Of a stretch of DNA of 64,000 bases, positions 32,701-43,256 are shown in pieces (positions within the stretch are counted from its first letter, which is position 1; every line of letters begins with the position of its first letter). Source of the DNA: Parapristionchus giblindavisi. Its lineage: Eukaryota > Nematoda > Chromadorea > Rhabditida > Diplogasteridae. Location of the stretch: positions 248,001 through 312,000 of the forward strand of contig CALSFV010000240.1 of the NCBI GenBank assembly GCA_943737045.1. Reading direction: 5' to 3'. The translations under genes were made by a program, and so were the position numbers. The notes below the pieces were generated by a model, which had not been told where the DNA came from, searched no databases, and saw nothing but the letters and a program-made list of their open reading frames with translations.

Positions 32701-34447
32701 AAAATTAAGTATTTCATATGACACATTAGAAACGGTGGAAAATCAATAACATCATAAATCAATCAATAACAGGTCGAGTTCAATTACCGTATGACGACAT
32801 CGTACCAGGACGTGCAACGATTCCTCGATGAAAAGGGATTAAGTGACGCTAGCAGAGATCAGCAACTGGTTAGGAAGGTCATTACACCACCGTGAGTTTA
32901 ACATTTATTGATTTTTTAAAGAATTTAATTAGTACAACAGTATTTACTACAGTGAATTTCATAGGAACTACGTGAAAATCGGGTTATCGAATAATAATTG
33001 CAAATGTTGGGTTAAAAAATTGTGAAAGAGAGAAAATAATCTCTCCTCGTTTCGCACACTCTCTCGCATTTTTTGAGGGGTATCAAAACGGCAACGGATT
33101 ATAAATCTGTTGGGAGATGGCCTATGGCAACAAAAGTTGTATCATTGTTATCATGTACGGTATTGTGCTACCGTAACCGTCGGGAATCGCGAACTGATCA
33201 TGAATTTTTCGACTTCGGCCATTTTCAACCATGAACCCCGGGTCATGGTCGAATGAAAATAATAAGTTCGCGATTCCAGACGGTTACGGTAGCACAATAC
33301 CGTACACTCCCACTGATTACAATGATACAACTTTTATTGCCATAGGCCATCTCCCAGCAGATTTATAATCCGTTGCCGTTCTGATACCTCCCCCATTTTT
33401 TCCCGTTTTCTTAGTCGTGGCAATCGAACTCAAAATCCTATTGACAATTCAGAAGAGTCGCTCAACAGCATCGATTCGTTCCACAGTCGGGCTACCCGCA
33501 GCAGGGCGCACCCGTGGTAATACATTCATTGGAATTTTATTTATTCATTTATTCACAAATTTATATTAATGAAAGGATGATTGTTTATATGTTTGTCTCC
33601 TTTTTTCGGAATTTTCCGTTCTCACCGGAAAATTTGCTTCCTTCGAGGTTTAAAAGGCACACAACGAGCTAATTTTACTCTCCGCTCTAGTAAACAAAGC
33701 CAGCTCGTGGTGTTCCTTTAATATAAAATTATGTTTTCAGAAAATACGCCTAATAAAAAAAATTGGTCCCTTAGCATTTAAAGGTGGACTCCCGCGAATA
33801 TTTTCGTGAACAAACTGTGAAGACAGAAAGTTGGCAAAAGTTATTATACACACCGTAGCTTATTTATTTCATGCAAATTCAGCTTAATGATCACTAGAAT
33901 CATGAATGAATCATGCACGCAATCGCAGGGAAAGGCGCGAAAGTTTGAAAATAGGAAAGATCGGCTATAGGATTCGAACCCGCGACCATGCGCTTTGTAG
34001 TCCAGAACAGTTACCACTGCACTAAGGGATAGATATGGGCTCACTCCCTTTTCCTGCATATCACTTGACACTTGCGCAAGCGATATACAAGAGATTTACA
34101 TGAACATTCGCGGGTCTCCTCCTTTAAATCTGAATTGCAGCCAACCGCTCAGCAGCAGTTGCGCGAGGCGCAGGCTCGCTACCACCAGCAGCAAGAGCAG
34201 CAGCGTCAAGCTGCACAGGCTCAACCAGCCGCAGAGGTCCAATCACTACCCTCCAGTGAAGGATCTCTATCGGAGAGATGCGTAGCGCTGATGCCTACGC
34301 GGTTGCAGCATCTCAGGAGGTTTGTTGGAGATCAAAGATCAAAGATCAGTGATCATAGAACAAAGACCAAAGATCAATCTTTCCAGGTACTGTACCATCT
34401 TCTGGAACGCAAAGCTTTGCTGCGCTCACTGCTCTGGGATTTGCTAA
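29798..34447 (+). CDS. Secreted Cys-rich protein with Gln-rich linker, 437 aa, unknown family
   Basis: Thirteen exons join in phase and sum to 1314 nt: 29798-29924, 29979-30040, 30231-30360, 31032-31137, 31222-31304, 31354-31415, 31801-31899, 32123-32209, 32482-32616, 32773-32891, 33453-33516, 34141-34319, 34387-34447. The N-terminus (MRSATFLACCQVFLALCQLA) is a signal peptide. Next come beta-rich text (GNYTLDFRKITVKEDFGFLA), the Cys cluster QYCRYCDLCGISG, a basic Lys-rich region (IKDKVSGVDGEIKKRLNKG), and a second dense cluster (CACCVNPRSRECSS...CNIEECKSAW). A Gln/Ala-rich linker (AQQQLREAQARYHQQQEQQ) leads to six C-terminal cysteines ending CCAHCSGIC, spaced somewhat like a ShK domain. There is no transmembrane segment, so the protein is probably extracellular. 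The exon 4 donor (TG|GTACGG) and the exon 11 acceptor were chosen because only they keep phase. The intron at 33517-34140 contains a tRNA-like element. Confidence 0.8.
33040..33410. mobile_element. Fold-back element, family D copy 1
   Basis: TCAAAACGGCAACGGATTAT and ATAATCCGTTGCCGTTCTGA are inverted ends. The arms share GTTGGGAGATGGCCTATGGC, CAAAAGTTGTATCATTGTTA and TGCTACCGTAACCGTC with their reverse complements, around a centre near CATGAACCCCGGGTCATGG. It lies in the intron before exon 11 of the secreted protein gene. A larger copy lies at 51948-52608 and a half-copy near 63190-63300. Confidence 0.9.
33776..34128. mobile_element. Inverted-repeat element carrying a tRNA-like segment (copy B)
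   Basis: Ends TTTAAAGGTGGACTCCCGCG and CGCGGGTCTCCTCCTTTAAA are inverted. On the minus strand it holds an A-box-like TAGTGCAGTGG and the B-box GGTTCGAATCC (33972-34027 region). It ends 12 bp before the acceptor of exon 12 of the secreted protein gene. Confidence 0.75.
33970..34048 (-). pseudogene. tRNA-like sequence inside element B
   Basis: The minus strand reads TTAGTGCAGTGGTAACTG (D-arm-like) then GGTCGCGGGTTCGAATCC (T-arm-like). Acceptor and anticodon stems are poorly paired, so a functional tRNA is unlikely, but both pol III boxes are close to consensus. Confidence 0.6.
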
Positions 34448-35751
34448 TCAATTCGACTCCTACTGTACATTCGCGATTATTGATTTCTTTACATAATTAT
34501 TGATTGATTCAAAATATTGTCTTTCATCACGTTTAGATGTCCTAATAATTAACTATTCCGTACTAACCTAGCTCACCACTCCCTGACTTCCTATCCTTAG
34601 CAACCTCTAGATCTTTCCTTCCACCTTACCATAATCTTGCCGTAATCTGCCCCACCGCACTTTCACTCGCCCTACCGTCCTCTTTCTACCGTAATCGTGT
34701 CGCACAACAGACGAGAAATGCGTGTAAAATTATTTTTAATATATTAATTTAATCGTAATTTTATTGATTATATTGTTGGCAATGAGTGAACATTCCGTGG
34801 TTGAATGAACACTCAACGAGAACTGATAAAATATGAAAGTCACACATAATCGATGAATAGACGCATTACACGAATTAGTGAGCAATCTCTAAATATTTTT
34901 GAACTAGTCTAATTATAATCTACCACAATATTCAATACAATAAATTTTTATCATCTTCACACATTGGTTGATATGGCTGTTAACTCTAGAGCATACAATG
35001 GGGATAAAAGAAAAAGTTATTATTTTGATTCTTTCGGGTTTGACCTATCTGAAGAAATTATCAATTATCTCAAAAATAGAGGTGAAGATCAAAAATAAAA
35101 AATGAAGTCGAAGTTGTATATTTGAGTGCTCAAATATCAAAACAAGAATTTGATGCGCATAATTGCGGCAATCACTGTCTTCTTGTCTTAAAAAGGTTGA
35201 AACGCGATTTTCAATAAGTTGCGTCTTTAATTTAGTTACCCCAATGAGCATTTTTTTCCAGTTTTAATCTCAGCATTTCCATGAGCGAGGACTATTTTTC
35301 GAATTAATAAACGAATCAAAAGAAGATTTTAAAGACTAAAACGGTTATTTGAAATAGTCCTTTTTTTCTACTAATCTAAACGTATTTATAGAGCGACAGA
35401 AGGAGAGTTTCACTTTCGTCTGGATGTGGTTTGGATTGTGAGAGTGAAATGGGGACGAGCGAGTGTCATTCTCTTTCTCTTCTTTCCTTCATCTCAATCG
35501 GTTGCATAGTAAACACCCTTATTGTATTTCTATGATAGGTGATTTTTATTAGTATTGCTCATATTTCCGCTCCAAAGTTTTGACTCTGGACATAGTCGGT
35601 CCGTATTGATCTTGCTTCGTTGATCTTGCTTTGTTTTATTAGTTTGAAAGGCAAGCAGGCAGATCTTGCACGATTGCCAAAAAACTGCCATCTTTTCTAA
35701 GGCAAAGTATGTTCAGCGGGAATATATGCGGGAATATTTCTAGGTGAATAT
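34448..35751. other. Intergenic region between two secreted-protein genes
   Basis: About 1.3 kb, AT-rich, with no supported gene and no clear repeat element. It contains the 3' end of the upstream gene and presumably the promoter of the 35752 gene. Confidence 0.4.
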
Positions 35752-37078
35752 ATGCGGACGACACTCGTTATCTGTCTATTCCTGGCGACGAACTTATATG
35801 CAGGTATGGCCGCCTTATTAGTCAGAATATATGGTTGGTCAAATGAACATGACATGTTTTCGGTTAAAATAGATGATAAATACAATACTTTCAGAAAGCA
35901 TCGCGCCTTCCATCTCTACATCAACTACCGGTGATCTTGAAGACAACACACCTCTCTTCGTAGACACCACCACGCCATCTCCACACTGCGACATCGATCA
36001 AGAACTGGAACGCATAGGCGCTACCTGCCTGACAAATCAAGAGGAAGTACAGCTATCGGGCGGTACGCTTAGGTACGGGATGGCGCGTATATTCAATGTA
36101 AGGTTGGTCCTCGAAGTGGTCACGATCATCGGCTTCACGGAGTTGCGCGCCGCTCTCGGATTTGCACCTCCCGGACCTTGGACAAAGTACAGTGGTGCAC
36201 GTAAGCCTTTTCAACAGGCTCCACGCGGCATAGCGCCGCGCCACGCGCCACCACGCCTGGCGTTTTTATCGATGAATAAAGACTTAAAAATTATGTTTAT
36301 AGTAGCGATCGCTTACCTGTTTGGGAGGCTAAAATATGCCATAGTAACCAAAATTTTTGGTTGTGTCTGAATAGTTTTTCCAAAATTATCAAAATTATCA
36401 CACCATTATAATAATTTGAATTCCCGCTCACGCCGCGCGTTTATCGCGCGTTGCTTTTGCGAGGGAATATTTAAATTTTCAAAATTGCAAAAGTACAAAT
36501 TTTGGAAAAAAACTATTTAGACACAACCAAAAATTTTGTTTACTATGGCATATTTTAGCCTCCCAAACAGGTAAGCGATCGCTACTATAAACATAATTTT
36601 TAAGTCTTTATTCATCGAGAAAAACGCCAGGCGTGGTGGCGCGTGGCGCGGCGCTATGCCGCGTGGAGCCTGTTGAAAAGGCTTACGTGCACCACTGTAT
36701 AAGGAGCCGAGCGAAGAGGAGATCGCTGCAGCCCCCACTATCGAGGCCTACTATGAGCTCAAGGAGCCACGAGATGAGAATCGCAGCCTTGATAGCTCAT
36801 ACTTTGAAGAGAAAGACGTGACTGACGCCATCGCCTTCTTGGACAAGCGGATTCCTGCCATTCGCACAGTTTATCGGTGCAAATTCTCAGAGATTCGTCG
36901 ACGTCTAGATACAGATGAGAATAGACAAGTGACATTAGACAGGAAAGAAGTTGATCGAATGATTTATGAGTCTTACGACATTTTCAGAATCATAAACGGA
37001 GCGTTTTTTGATAAGTCTGTTGAAAACATTATTCAATGCAATCGAGAACGAAGACGGCTTCAAGCTTTGCAGAGTTAA
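35752..37078 (+). CDS. Secreted protein interrupted by a palindromic MITE, unknown family
   Basis: Exon 1 (35752-35803) encodes the signal peptide MRTTLVICLFLATNLYA. Exon 2 starts at 35895 after TTTCAG and reads ESIAPSISTSTTGD, a Thr/Pro-rich acidic segment, two cysteines (HCDIDQELERIGATC), then hydrophobic text to WTK (36187). There a TA-flanked MITE (36190-36697) intervenes. If the MITE and one TA are removed on paper, the frame continues directly at TAT AAG GAG and runs (KEPSEEEIAAAP, then VYRCKFSEIRRRLDTDENRQ, then IINGAFFDKSVENIIQCNRE) to TAA at 37076-37078. The mature protein would have four cysteines in two pairs. Read straight through, the MITE ends the protein with a TGA at 36368. 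The family is not recognised. AATAAA near 37127 is a likely polyadenylation signal. Confidence 0.75.
36190..36697. mobile_element. Palindromic Tc1/mariner-like MITE inserted in a coding exon
   Basis: Ends CAGTGGTGCACGTAAGCC and GGCTTACGTGCACCACTG are perfect inverted repeats, extending about 190 bp inward (for example GTAGCGATCGCTTACCTG and its reverse complement). The flanks are TA (36188-36189) and TA (36698-36699), the duplication typical of Tc1/mariner. No transposase. The central loop is AT-rich. Confidence 0.93.
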
Positions 37079-37261
37079 GAGATGGTATTTATATGTAAAT
37101 TGTTTCCACGTATATTTTATAGTTGAAATAAATGCTTAAGAGCCAACTCTTTATTTAATGGAAGTCCGTTTCATGCGACATGCGAAATAAGGGAATCACC
37201 TGAATCAAATATGAAAAAAAACACAACTTTTTATTTCATGACCACTTTATGTTTTTTTCAA

Positions 37262-37301
<40 letters not shown>

Positions 37302-38509
37302 TATCACGTTCGCATATTGGTGCGGTGGGTCATGGCAGGGGTCCTTCACAAATCAATGGGTTTCCTTTCTTCCATTCATCAGCTATCGTGTCGTATCTTG
37401 ATGTGTTCTTTATACATCTGCGCTAACCACGAAGTAGAATCCAGAAAATAATCCATTAAAGGTAGAAGTTGATAACCCACGTAGCAGAAAGAGCTCCGTC
37501 CGATATGGCTGCATGATGTAGGAAATACAGCTCCCGGTTTTCCAAACACCTTCTGGGAGGGGATCCAACTGTGTTCCTAATCTGTAGATGGAATAGACGA
37601 GGGAGGGGATAGTCGACAATGGTCACATAGACAACTATGTCAGACCGACCGCACGCTAGACAGAAATAGCAGAAGAATGAATTTCAAAATAGGGGCCAAC
37701 AATTTTTTTCGTTAAACAGCAAATTAAGGGATAAGGAAGACCAAATCAAGTGGAGTTCAGATTGTAGCTTTAATCACTCCGCAATCAAAAATCACAATCA
37801 AAAATTTTTAGAAAAAATTGTAAACATGTACAGACCAACCAAATATTTCGCGGTGTAACTCAAGGGACAGTCGAGTGGTGCACGTGGTGTGGCCGATGGG
37901 TCAATTTCCCAATCCGGCTCCCGTTATTTTTTTCGATTTTCAATGAAATTTTGTATGTTTTTATGACATCTATTTAATGTTTTGACATTCCCATCATCAA
38001 TTACAACTCAATTTATGACATATATGGCTAAAAGAGTCGGTGTATGGTTTGTCCTAACAAGTGATACTTTTGCGTTCCTGGGTAACACAGCCTTCAAGTA
38101 GAATGGGCTACTACATAAAATCAAATAAAGATTCATACAAACAAAGATTCATTTATATAGACACTGTTTATCTTGAATTAATTATTACATAATAAATACA
38201 AAGTAATAAAGCATCGAATGAATGGAAGAAGTCGAGGAAGAGTGTAGGCTAACTCATGGAGTTACGATGAGTGCATCCGATTGGCCTGAAGATAATCAAA
38301 ATGATTCGATCTTTATCGCAGTCATTCAAGTCTTAGTGGGTGGCATTGTCGCTAACGACAAAACACACCCTGTTTTCACGACGAAGGTTGACCACACATG
38401 TGGCATACGTGCATTCTGCCTACTACTGTATGAGCAGTGCTCACTGAGCCAGCATTAAAAAACATGCCAACCAATAGTATCTTCCTCTTACCTTATTTCA
38501 TTATCCGTT
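37079..38509. other. Intergenic region with ATA microsatellite and dispersed repeat copy 2
   Basis: An AAT run at 37263-37299 is followed by the second copy of the repeat first seen at 8985-9190 (here about 37320-37510). I see no supported gene. The 78-aa frame at 38222-38458 (+) has no splice context or recognisable motif. Confidence 0.45.
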
Positions 38510-39520
38510 TCACGTTCGGCAGGAGTAGGCCTCGTCGTACCAGTGTTCACTTTCACCGTTGCCCGCCTCGAAGCGCTCGAGGAGATTGCCTAATATAGAT
38601 TGATTTGATGGCATTATGGATTGATTCAATGACATCAGTTACAACAGACTCATAACTAAGATACTTAAACGACACCTAAACTAGCTCATCCAAATCATAT
38701 GTGCCCTTGTAAAAGACAAAAACCAAAACGACAAAGAACCAGCGAATTCAATGTTTCAACTAGAGCTGGCTGCGGGCTCGAAGGGAGGGGAGTGGGAGTG
38801 ATGGGAAAGGAAAGGAGGGAGAGGGGAGGAAAAGGACGCTGCCGCAATCCCATTCCCATCGACGCTGCCGCGATCCCATCCACAACTCCCGAATAGCCAA
38901 CTCTATTTGCAACTATTAAGCAAAGGAGAGTCATCTAATGGAAACAAAATTATGTGATGAATGGGAAAATATATTGTATTGATCAAATGAAATTACCGTT
39001 CACCCTTGTTGAATAGTTCAGCGTGTCCATCGCCAGAGCCGACATAGGAGAGCCTGAATGGGATACAGTACGGTAAAGAGCAAGGATAGTGTAAATATAT
39101 GGTAAGGTCTTCCAGAAATTTCCACGATTATAGATACATCATTTATTATTATGTGATTATTAATTACCGAGTATCGATTGACCGACCGTGGCTAATATCG
39201 GTAATGTCCAGTTTGCGAAAGGAAAAAAGGTGAAAGTATGTATGTATAAAAAGAGGAGAGATTACTACGATTTTCCTTTCCTTTCGTAACTTTGTAACAT
39301 CAAATGATTAATCAATAACCCAATTACTCACTTATCGCTGACATCAATTCTCAGCAGCCCGCTGTGCTTGATCTCACTGCACATTTATGTTTATAAACTG
39401 CCTAGCGTTTCCTGCAAATTATTACACATAATTCGGGGAAACCAATCAAAATATCTTTCAAACACGAAAAGATCAGTAGGCCTATACCTTTCACCATACG
39501 TGGAAAGCCTCTTTCTCGTC

Positions 39521-39810
39521 AGTTGTTTATTGCTGTGTACGATACTAGATAGTTGCCTTATAGCAAGTTTATCGGGTGCCCATGTGAGGGACTTAAGAGA
39601 GAGCAAAGAGGAGGTAGACGGGATAGGCCGGTGAGGCCAGAGGACATAGGTGAAAGGGATAAGGGGCCTTATATAGGCCCTCATTTCATTTCTAATTGTA
39701 TTCCTTCTTTGTTGGTGCCTGCATGATTCTGCACAATGATAATATGATTAACCGGTGTACTTAGGTAATCAATGAGATCTAATATGCAATAGGCTATGCA
39801 CTATGCAACT
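39521..39810 (-). repeat. 3' LTR
   Basis: The 290-bp terminal repeat at the left edge. On the minus strand it is preceded by the polypurine tract at 39811-39820. Confidence 0.93.
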
Positions 39811-41040
39811 CCTCCCCTAGATCTCAAGTGCGGGGTTACCTATATGATGTCTCGTGAAGAGGCGCGCCTCCAGGCGAGGTTCTCAGATCACGATATCGCT
39901 TCTGTGGCGAAAGGACCTCAAGGGTCTATTTTTGCCAGAGCGACGGACAATCATGCTAGGTGTGTTTAGACCTTGCTTAGTGCGGACAGTAGTCGGCATC
40001 GTCATGTTTTCCCATCCGCTCAAGGATTCAAGAGCGAGCCCTGGAATGGTACGTGCTCTAGTATAGAGCTCAGGATGTGAGTCTCCAGGATTGCTAGGGC
40101 GGAGAGTGGAGTTGCAGTTGGTGGTGGCGTACTTTGGTAGGGAGTGCTCACCTGTTCGGGTTTGAGCATCACTATTAGAGGCAGGAGGTTTGCCACCTTA
40201 GGTGGAAGGGTAGTTGTGGCTTACGACCTTGGGTCGAATGTTGCCACCTCCTTCTGTCCTCATTCTTCTCCTCCCCACGTCACCACCACGTAAGATTTAG
40301 GAGATATCTTTATGCATAGTTATTTAATGCATCATTGATGATTGATCTCTTTTGTGCAATTTAACTCATGCTAACTTCGGGCTCAATGTGCAAGTTATTA
40401 TTGCTAATTGACTATGAGAGATCACTCTGTCAATCTGCTAACCCTGCTAAAAGCGTTTGTTAGGCACGTATTCGGAGAATCACTCCGTTGCTTTTCTCTC
40501 TTTAGAGGAGCGTTTTGAACCTTTTCTTCCTCCCCATTTTGTGGATGGGAATGAGATTCCTGAGGTGGGTCTAGATTTACTAGGTTACCCGTATTAGGTG
40601 CTTTTTAGGAGATACTGGTATTACGGTAACTTTGTGGTACAAGGTTCTCTGTTCTTAGACAGAGCTTTAGTACATTGCTTTACCGTATTCAACGCAACCT
40701 CATTTTGTACCGATGTCTTTTCTATTAAAGTGATTCGCATGCACCTCTACATGGTTTCCAAGATTGGACATGTGTGTGCGTTCGCTGAGGTTTTTGTATT
40801 ACCCTTCATGGGTTCCAAACTGCGAACGACTTGTGGTAATATACCCTACCTCGAACGCTCTATTTAGTCATGATTACTTTTTTCGTTTCCGAGGTATCTG
40901 TTGGGTTCTTTGACCTTATTCATACCTTGTCTGGTATGTGTGTATGCCAATCTTGAGCGTAAACGCTTTGCACATGAGTGCTCGGTTGGACTGATTTAAG
41001 TCCATGGATGAGGAGTTATTCTATATTCGAACAAGACTTT

Positions 41041-41190
41041 TCCTTACGACCTTATCCCTTTCACCTATGTCCTCTGGCCTCACCGGCCTATCCCGTCTAC
41101 CTCCTCTTTGCTCTCTCTTAAGTCCCTCACATGGGCACCCGATAAACTTGCTATAAGGCAACTATCTAGTATCGTACACAGCAATAAACA
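41041..41190 (+). repeat. Inverted partial LTR copy inside the retrotransposon
   Basis: About 150 bp from CTTATCCCTTTCACCTATGT to CAGCAATAAACAAC repeats the LTR's TATA-proximal-to-end portion in the orientation opposite to the two flanking LTRs, then stops exactly at the LTR terminus. Confidence 0.85.
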
Positions 41191-42925
41191 ACGTAGTGAG
41201 TAAACTTTCAGTCTGATCTACCCCATTGTTTGAGGGTCTCGAATGTAATTCGGAGATTTGGATCGGACTTTCGTAATTTCGTATCCTACTTAAGTTAAGT
41301 TGGCTGATACTTGTTTACGATCTGTTTAAAGACCTCCCGGTGATGGCCTTTTAGTAAAGCGTCACCTTCTCGGGTTTGGTCTTGTTCGTTACTCACTAGA
41401 CGGACCAAAATTCTGACTAAATCCTTCGCAACTACCAGCACCTTGGTAAGCCGAGCTATGCTCGTTATATGTGGTGCGGTTGTAGTGACGTCATCGAGGT
41501 TGATCACCACATTCCTCGATACCAGCCGCAGACTCTTCCAGGGTCTTTAGGAATGGCTGGGGCGGGGGCTAATTCGAACAGAAGCCTCTTATATCTTACA
41601 CTGATGGTATGCTCTCTACCATGTCTTTCCGAGAGCGTCTGGAGTAACCCAAACTCTCCTTATGGCAGTCCATGAGTGTAGCAACACGATGTGTGCAGGC
41701 TAAAAGCCCTTGTCCACAGACACACACAGCGTGTTGACTGGATATTTATCCGCCTCGTCACTCAACTCCATTCTGGTAGGTATCTTATAGATCTACCTCG
41801 GAGTTCTTTCTCCGTCATTGGAGAGATGGGAAGGTTCATTCGGTAGCGGTAACGTTCCTATCCAAGATTGGATGCGACGTTGTCTGATAACCGATTGCTC
41901 CGAATCTCCCTACTGGTTTCGGCGCATTTGCCGGGGTTGACCTACATTTTGTCTGCTCAATGGAGCCAACCCTTACTGTTCGACAACCATCCTTCCAAAT
42001 GGCTGTCACCACCCAGGTACATGGGTACCGGCCCGGCTTTCCGGAAAACAGGTCGGGTTTACCACCTAGAATATGAGTCCAGCCTGTTAATGAAACTTGC
42101 CCAGTTCATTTTCGGACAGGTCAGCGTTGGCCTTGAGCAATGTATCAAGCTTGCTCCTCGCTGAATCATGCTGACTCAATTCATGTCATGGGTGTCCCAT
42201 TAGGTAAGGTTCCATGTCCTTGCCACGAGCGAGGATTAAATCCCTCCCCACAACGTATATTGTGAGGGTTGTCTCATGAAGAAGTTTTTAGGACCTGGAG
42301 GTCGAACAGGGTCTCTGGTGTGTTAAATTTTATTTAGGCGCATACAAACTCGACAGACACTTTGAAAAACGATCTTGGCGCCGTTGCTAGCTGACGCTGT
42401 CTGTGAGACCTTGCATAGCTTAGGCTTCCAATCGTTTCAAAGAAGTCTTGTTAAACATGGCGTTGTCAGTATCCAGTTCGTAATGTACGGAGTGACCGTG
42501 GTTTTGAACTGTGACCAAGGTTGGCAGGGTTGATCAAGTCCCGCCCAAGGTCAAACTGTTGAGAAGCCATGTTGAATCTCTGCCATTCCGTGGTACCGCG
42601 AATCCCACTTCTTGGCAAGAATTGATGTTCAGGATGTTCCTGCTATTCGTATTGCCTATCATATTTGTTACGGAGTTTCCGTACTCAGACAGATTTGCAG
42701 TCTGGTTGTGGGCCAGATGGCTCCGTTTGCTACGCCCCTGATGGTCAAGAATTGTTTAACATTCTCTTATACAATAGACCATGAGGTTCCCGGCACGAAG
42801 GCACGGGCTTAGCCAATAGGCCTCGGTTTTTGCCGGTTAGCGCTTTCTCTCGTAAGCTCGTGGTTCTATGACCAAGCTTCTTAAGTATGCAGTACTTAGC
42901 AAAAAAGGCGTGAGTTCTGGTCGCC

Positions 42926-43215
42926 AGTTGTTTATTGCTGTGTACGATACTAGATAGTTGCCTTATAGCAAGTTTATCGGGTGCCCATGTGAGGGACTTA
43001 AGAGAGAGCAAAGAGGAGGTAGACGGGATAGGCCGGTGAGGCCAGAGGACATAGGTGAAAGGGATAAGGGGCCTTATATAGGCCCTCATTTCATTTCTAA
43101 TTGTATTCCTTCTTTGTTGGTGCCTGCATGATTCTGCACAATGATAATATGATTAACCGGTATACTTAGGTAATCAATGAGATCTAATATGCAATAGGCT
43201 ATGCACTATGCAACT
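42926..43215 (-). repeat. 5' LTR
   Basis: The 290-bp terminal repeat at the right edge. It is followed on the minus strand by the primer-binding-site-like sequence at about 42909-42925. Its TATATAAGGCC box (near 43071-43081) is the candidate promoter. Confidence 0.93.
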
Positions 43216-43256
43216 TCGTCCTCTTCCTCGGATGAAGCCGCCAACAGGGGGTCCAT

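Larger units (their letters stand above)
39521..43215 (-). mobile_element. LTR retrotransposon, minus orientation, non-autonomous, recently inserted
   Basis: Two 290-bp LTRs (39521-39810 and 42926-43215) appear to differ at one base (GGTGTACTT against GGTATACTT). A 5-bp target duplication TCGTC flanks them exactly (39516-39520 and 43216-43220). On the minus strand each LTR starts AGTTGCATAG and ends CAATAAACAACT, with a TATATAAGG box and AATAAA inside. A primer-binding-site-like GGCGACCAGAACTCACG follows the 5' LTR, and a polypurine tract AGGGGAGGAG precedes the 3' LTR. The 3.1-kb interior shows no intact gag or pol. A DTG-containing frame near 40607 is too short to call a protease. Confidence 0.93.
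38510..43256 (-). pseudogene. Small gene with an LTR retrotransposon inside a coding exon
   Basis: The minus strand has four candidate exons. Exon 1 begins at or before an ATG at 43256 (MDPLLAASSEEEDE). It is cut at 43216 by the retrotransposon and resumes at 39520 with the frame kept across the 5-bp target duplication, ending KEAFHVC at about 39495. Exon 2 (39376-39332) reads EIKHSGLLRIDVSDK. Exon 3 (39053-38997) fits either LSYVGSGDGHAELFNKGE or, in another frame, SPMSALAMDTLNYSTRVN. Exon 4 (38590-38510) reads NLLERFEAGNGESEHWYDEA and ends SCRT. Exons 3 and 4 do not join in phase with exon 2 under the obvious splice sites, a further sign of decay or of an alternative acceptor. The TTGTAG just upstream of the ATG suggests an earlier exon. 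The family is not recognised. Confidence 0.6.

Noticed and set aside
29798..34447. Identification as an EFF-1/AFF-1-type cell-fusion protein
   Set aside because: The secreted Cys-rich character prompted the idea, but there is no transmembrane segment, the C-terminus is a small Cys module, and I could not verify any diagnostic motif.
40598..40867. Retroviral-type aspartic protease from a DTG-containing frame
   Set aside because: The DTG reading is in a frame broken within about 15 residues and on the strand opposite to the LTR orientation.
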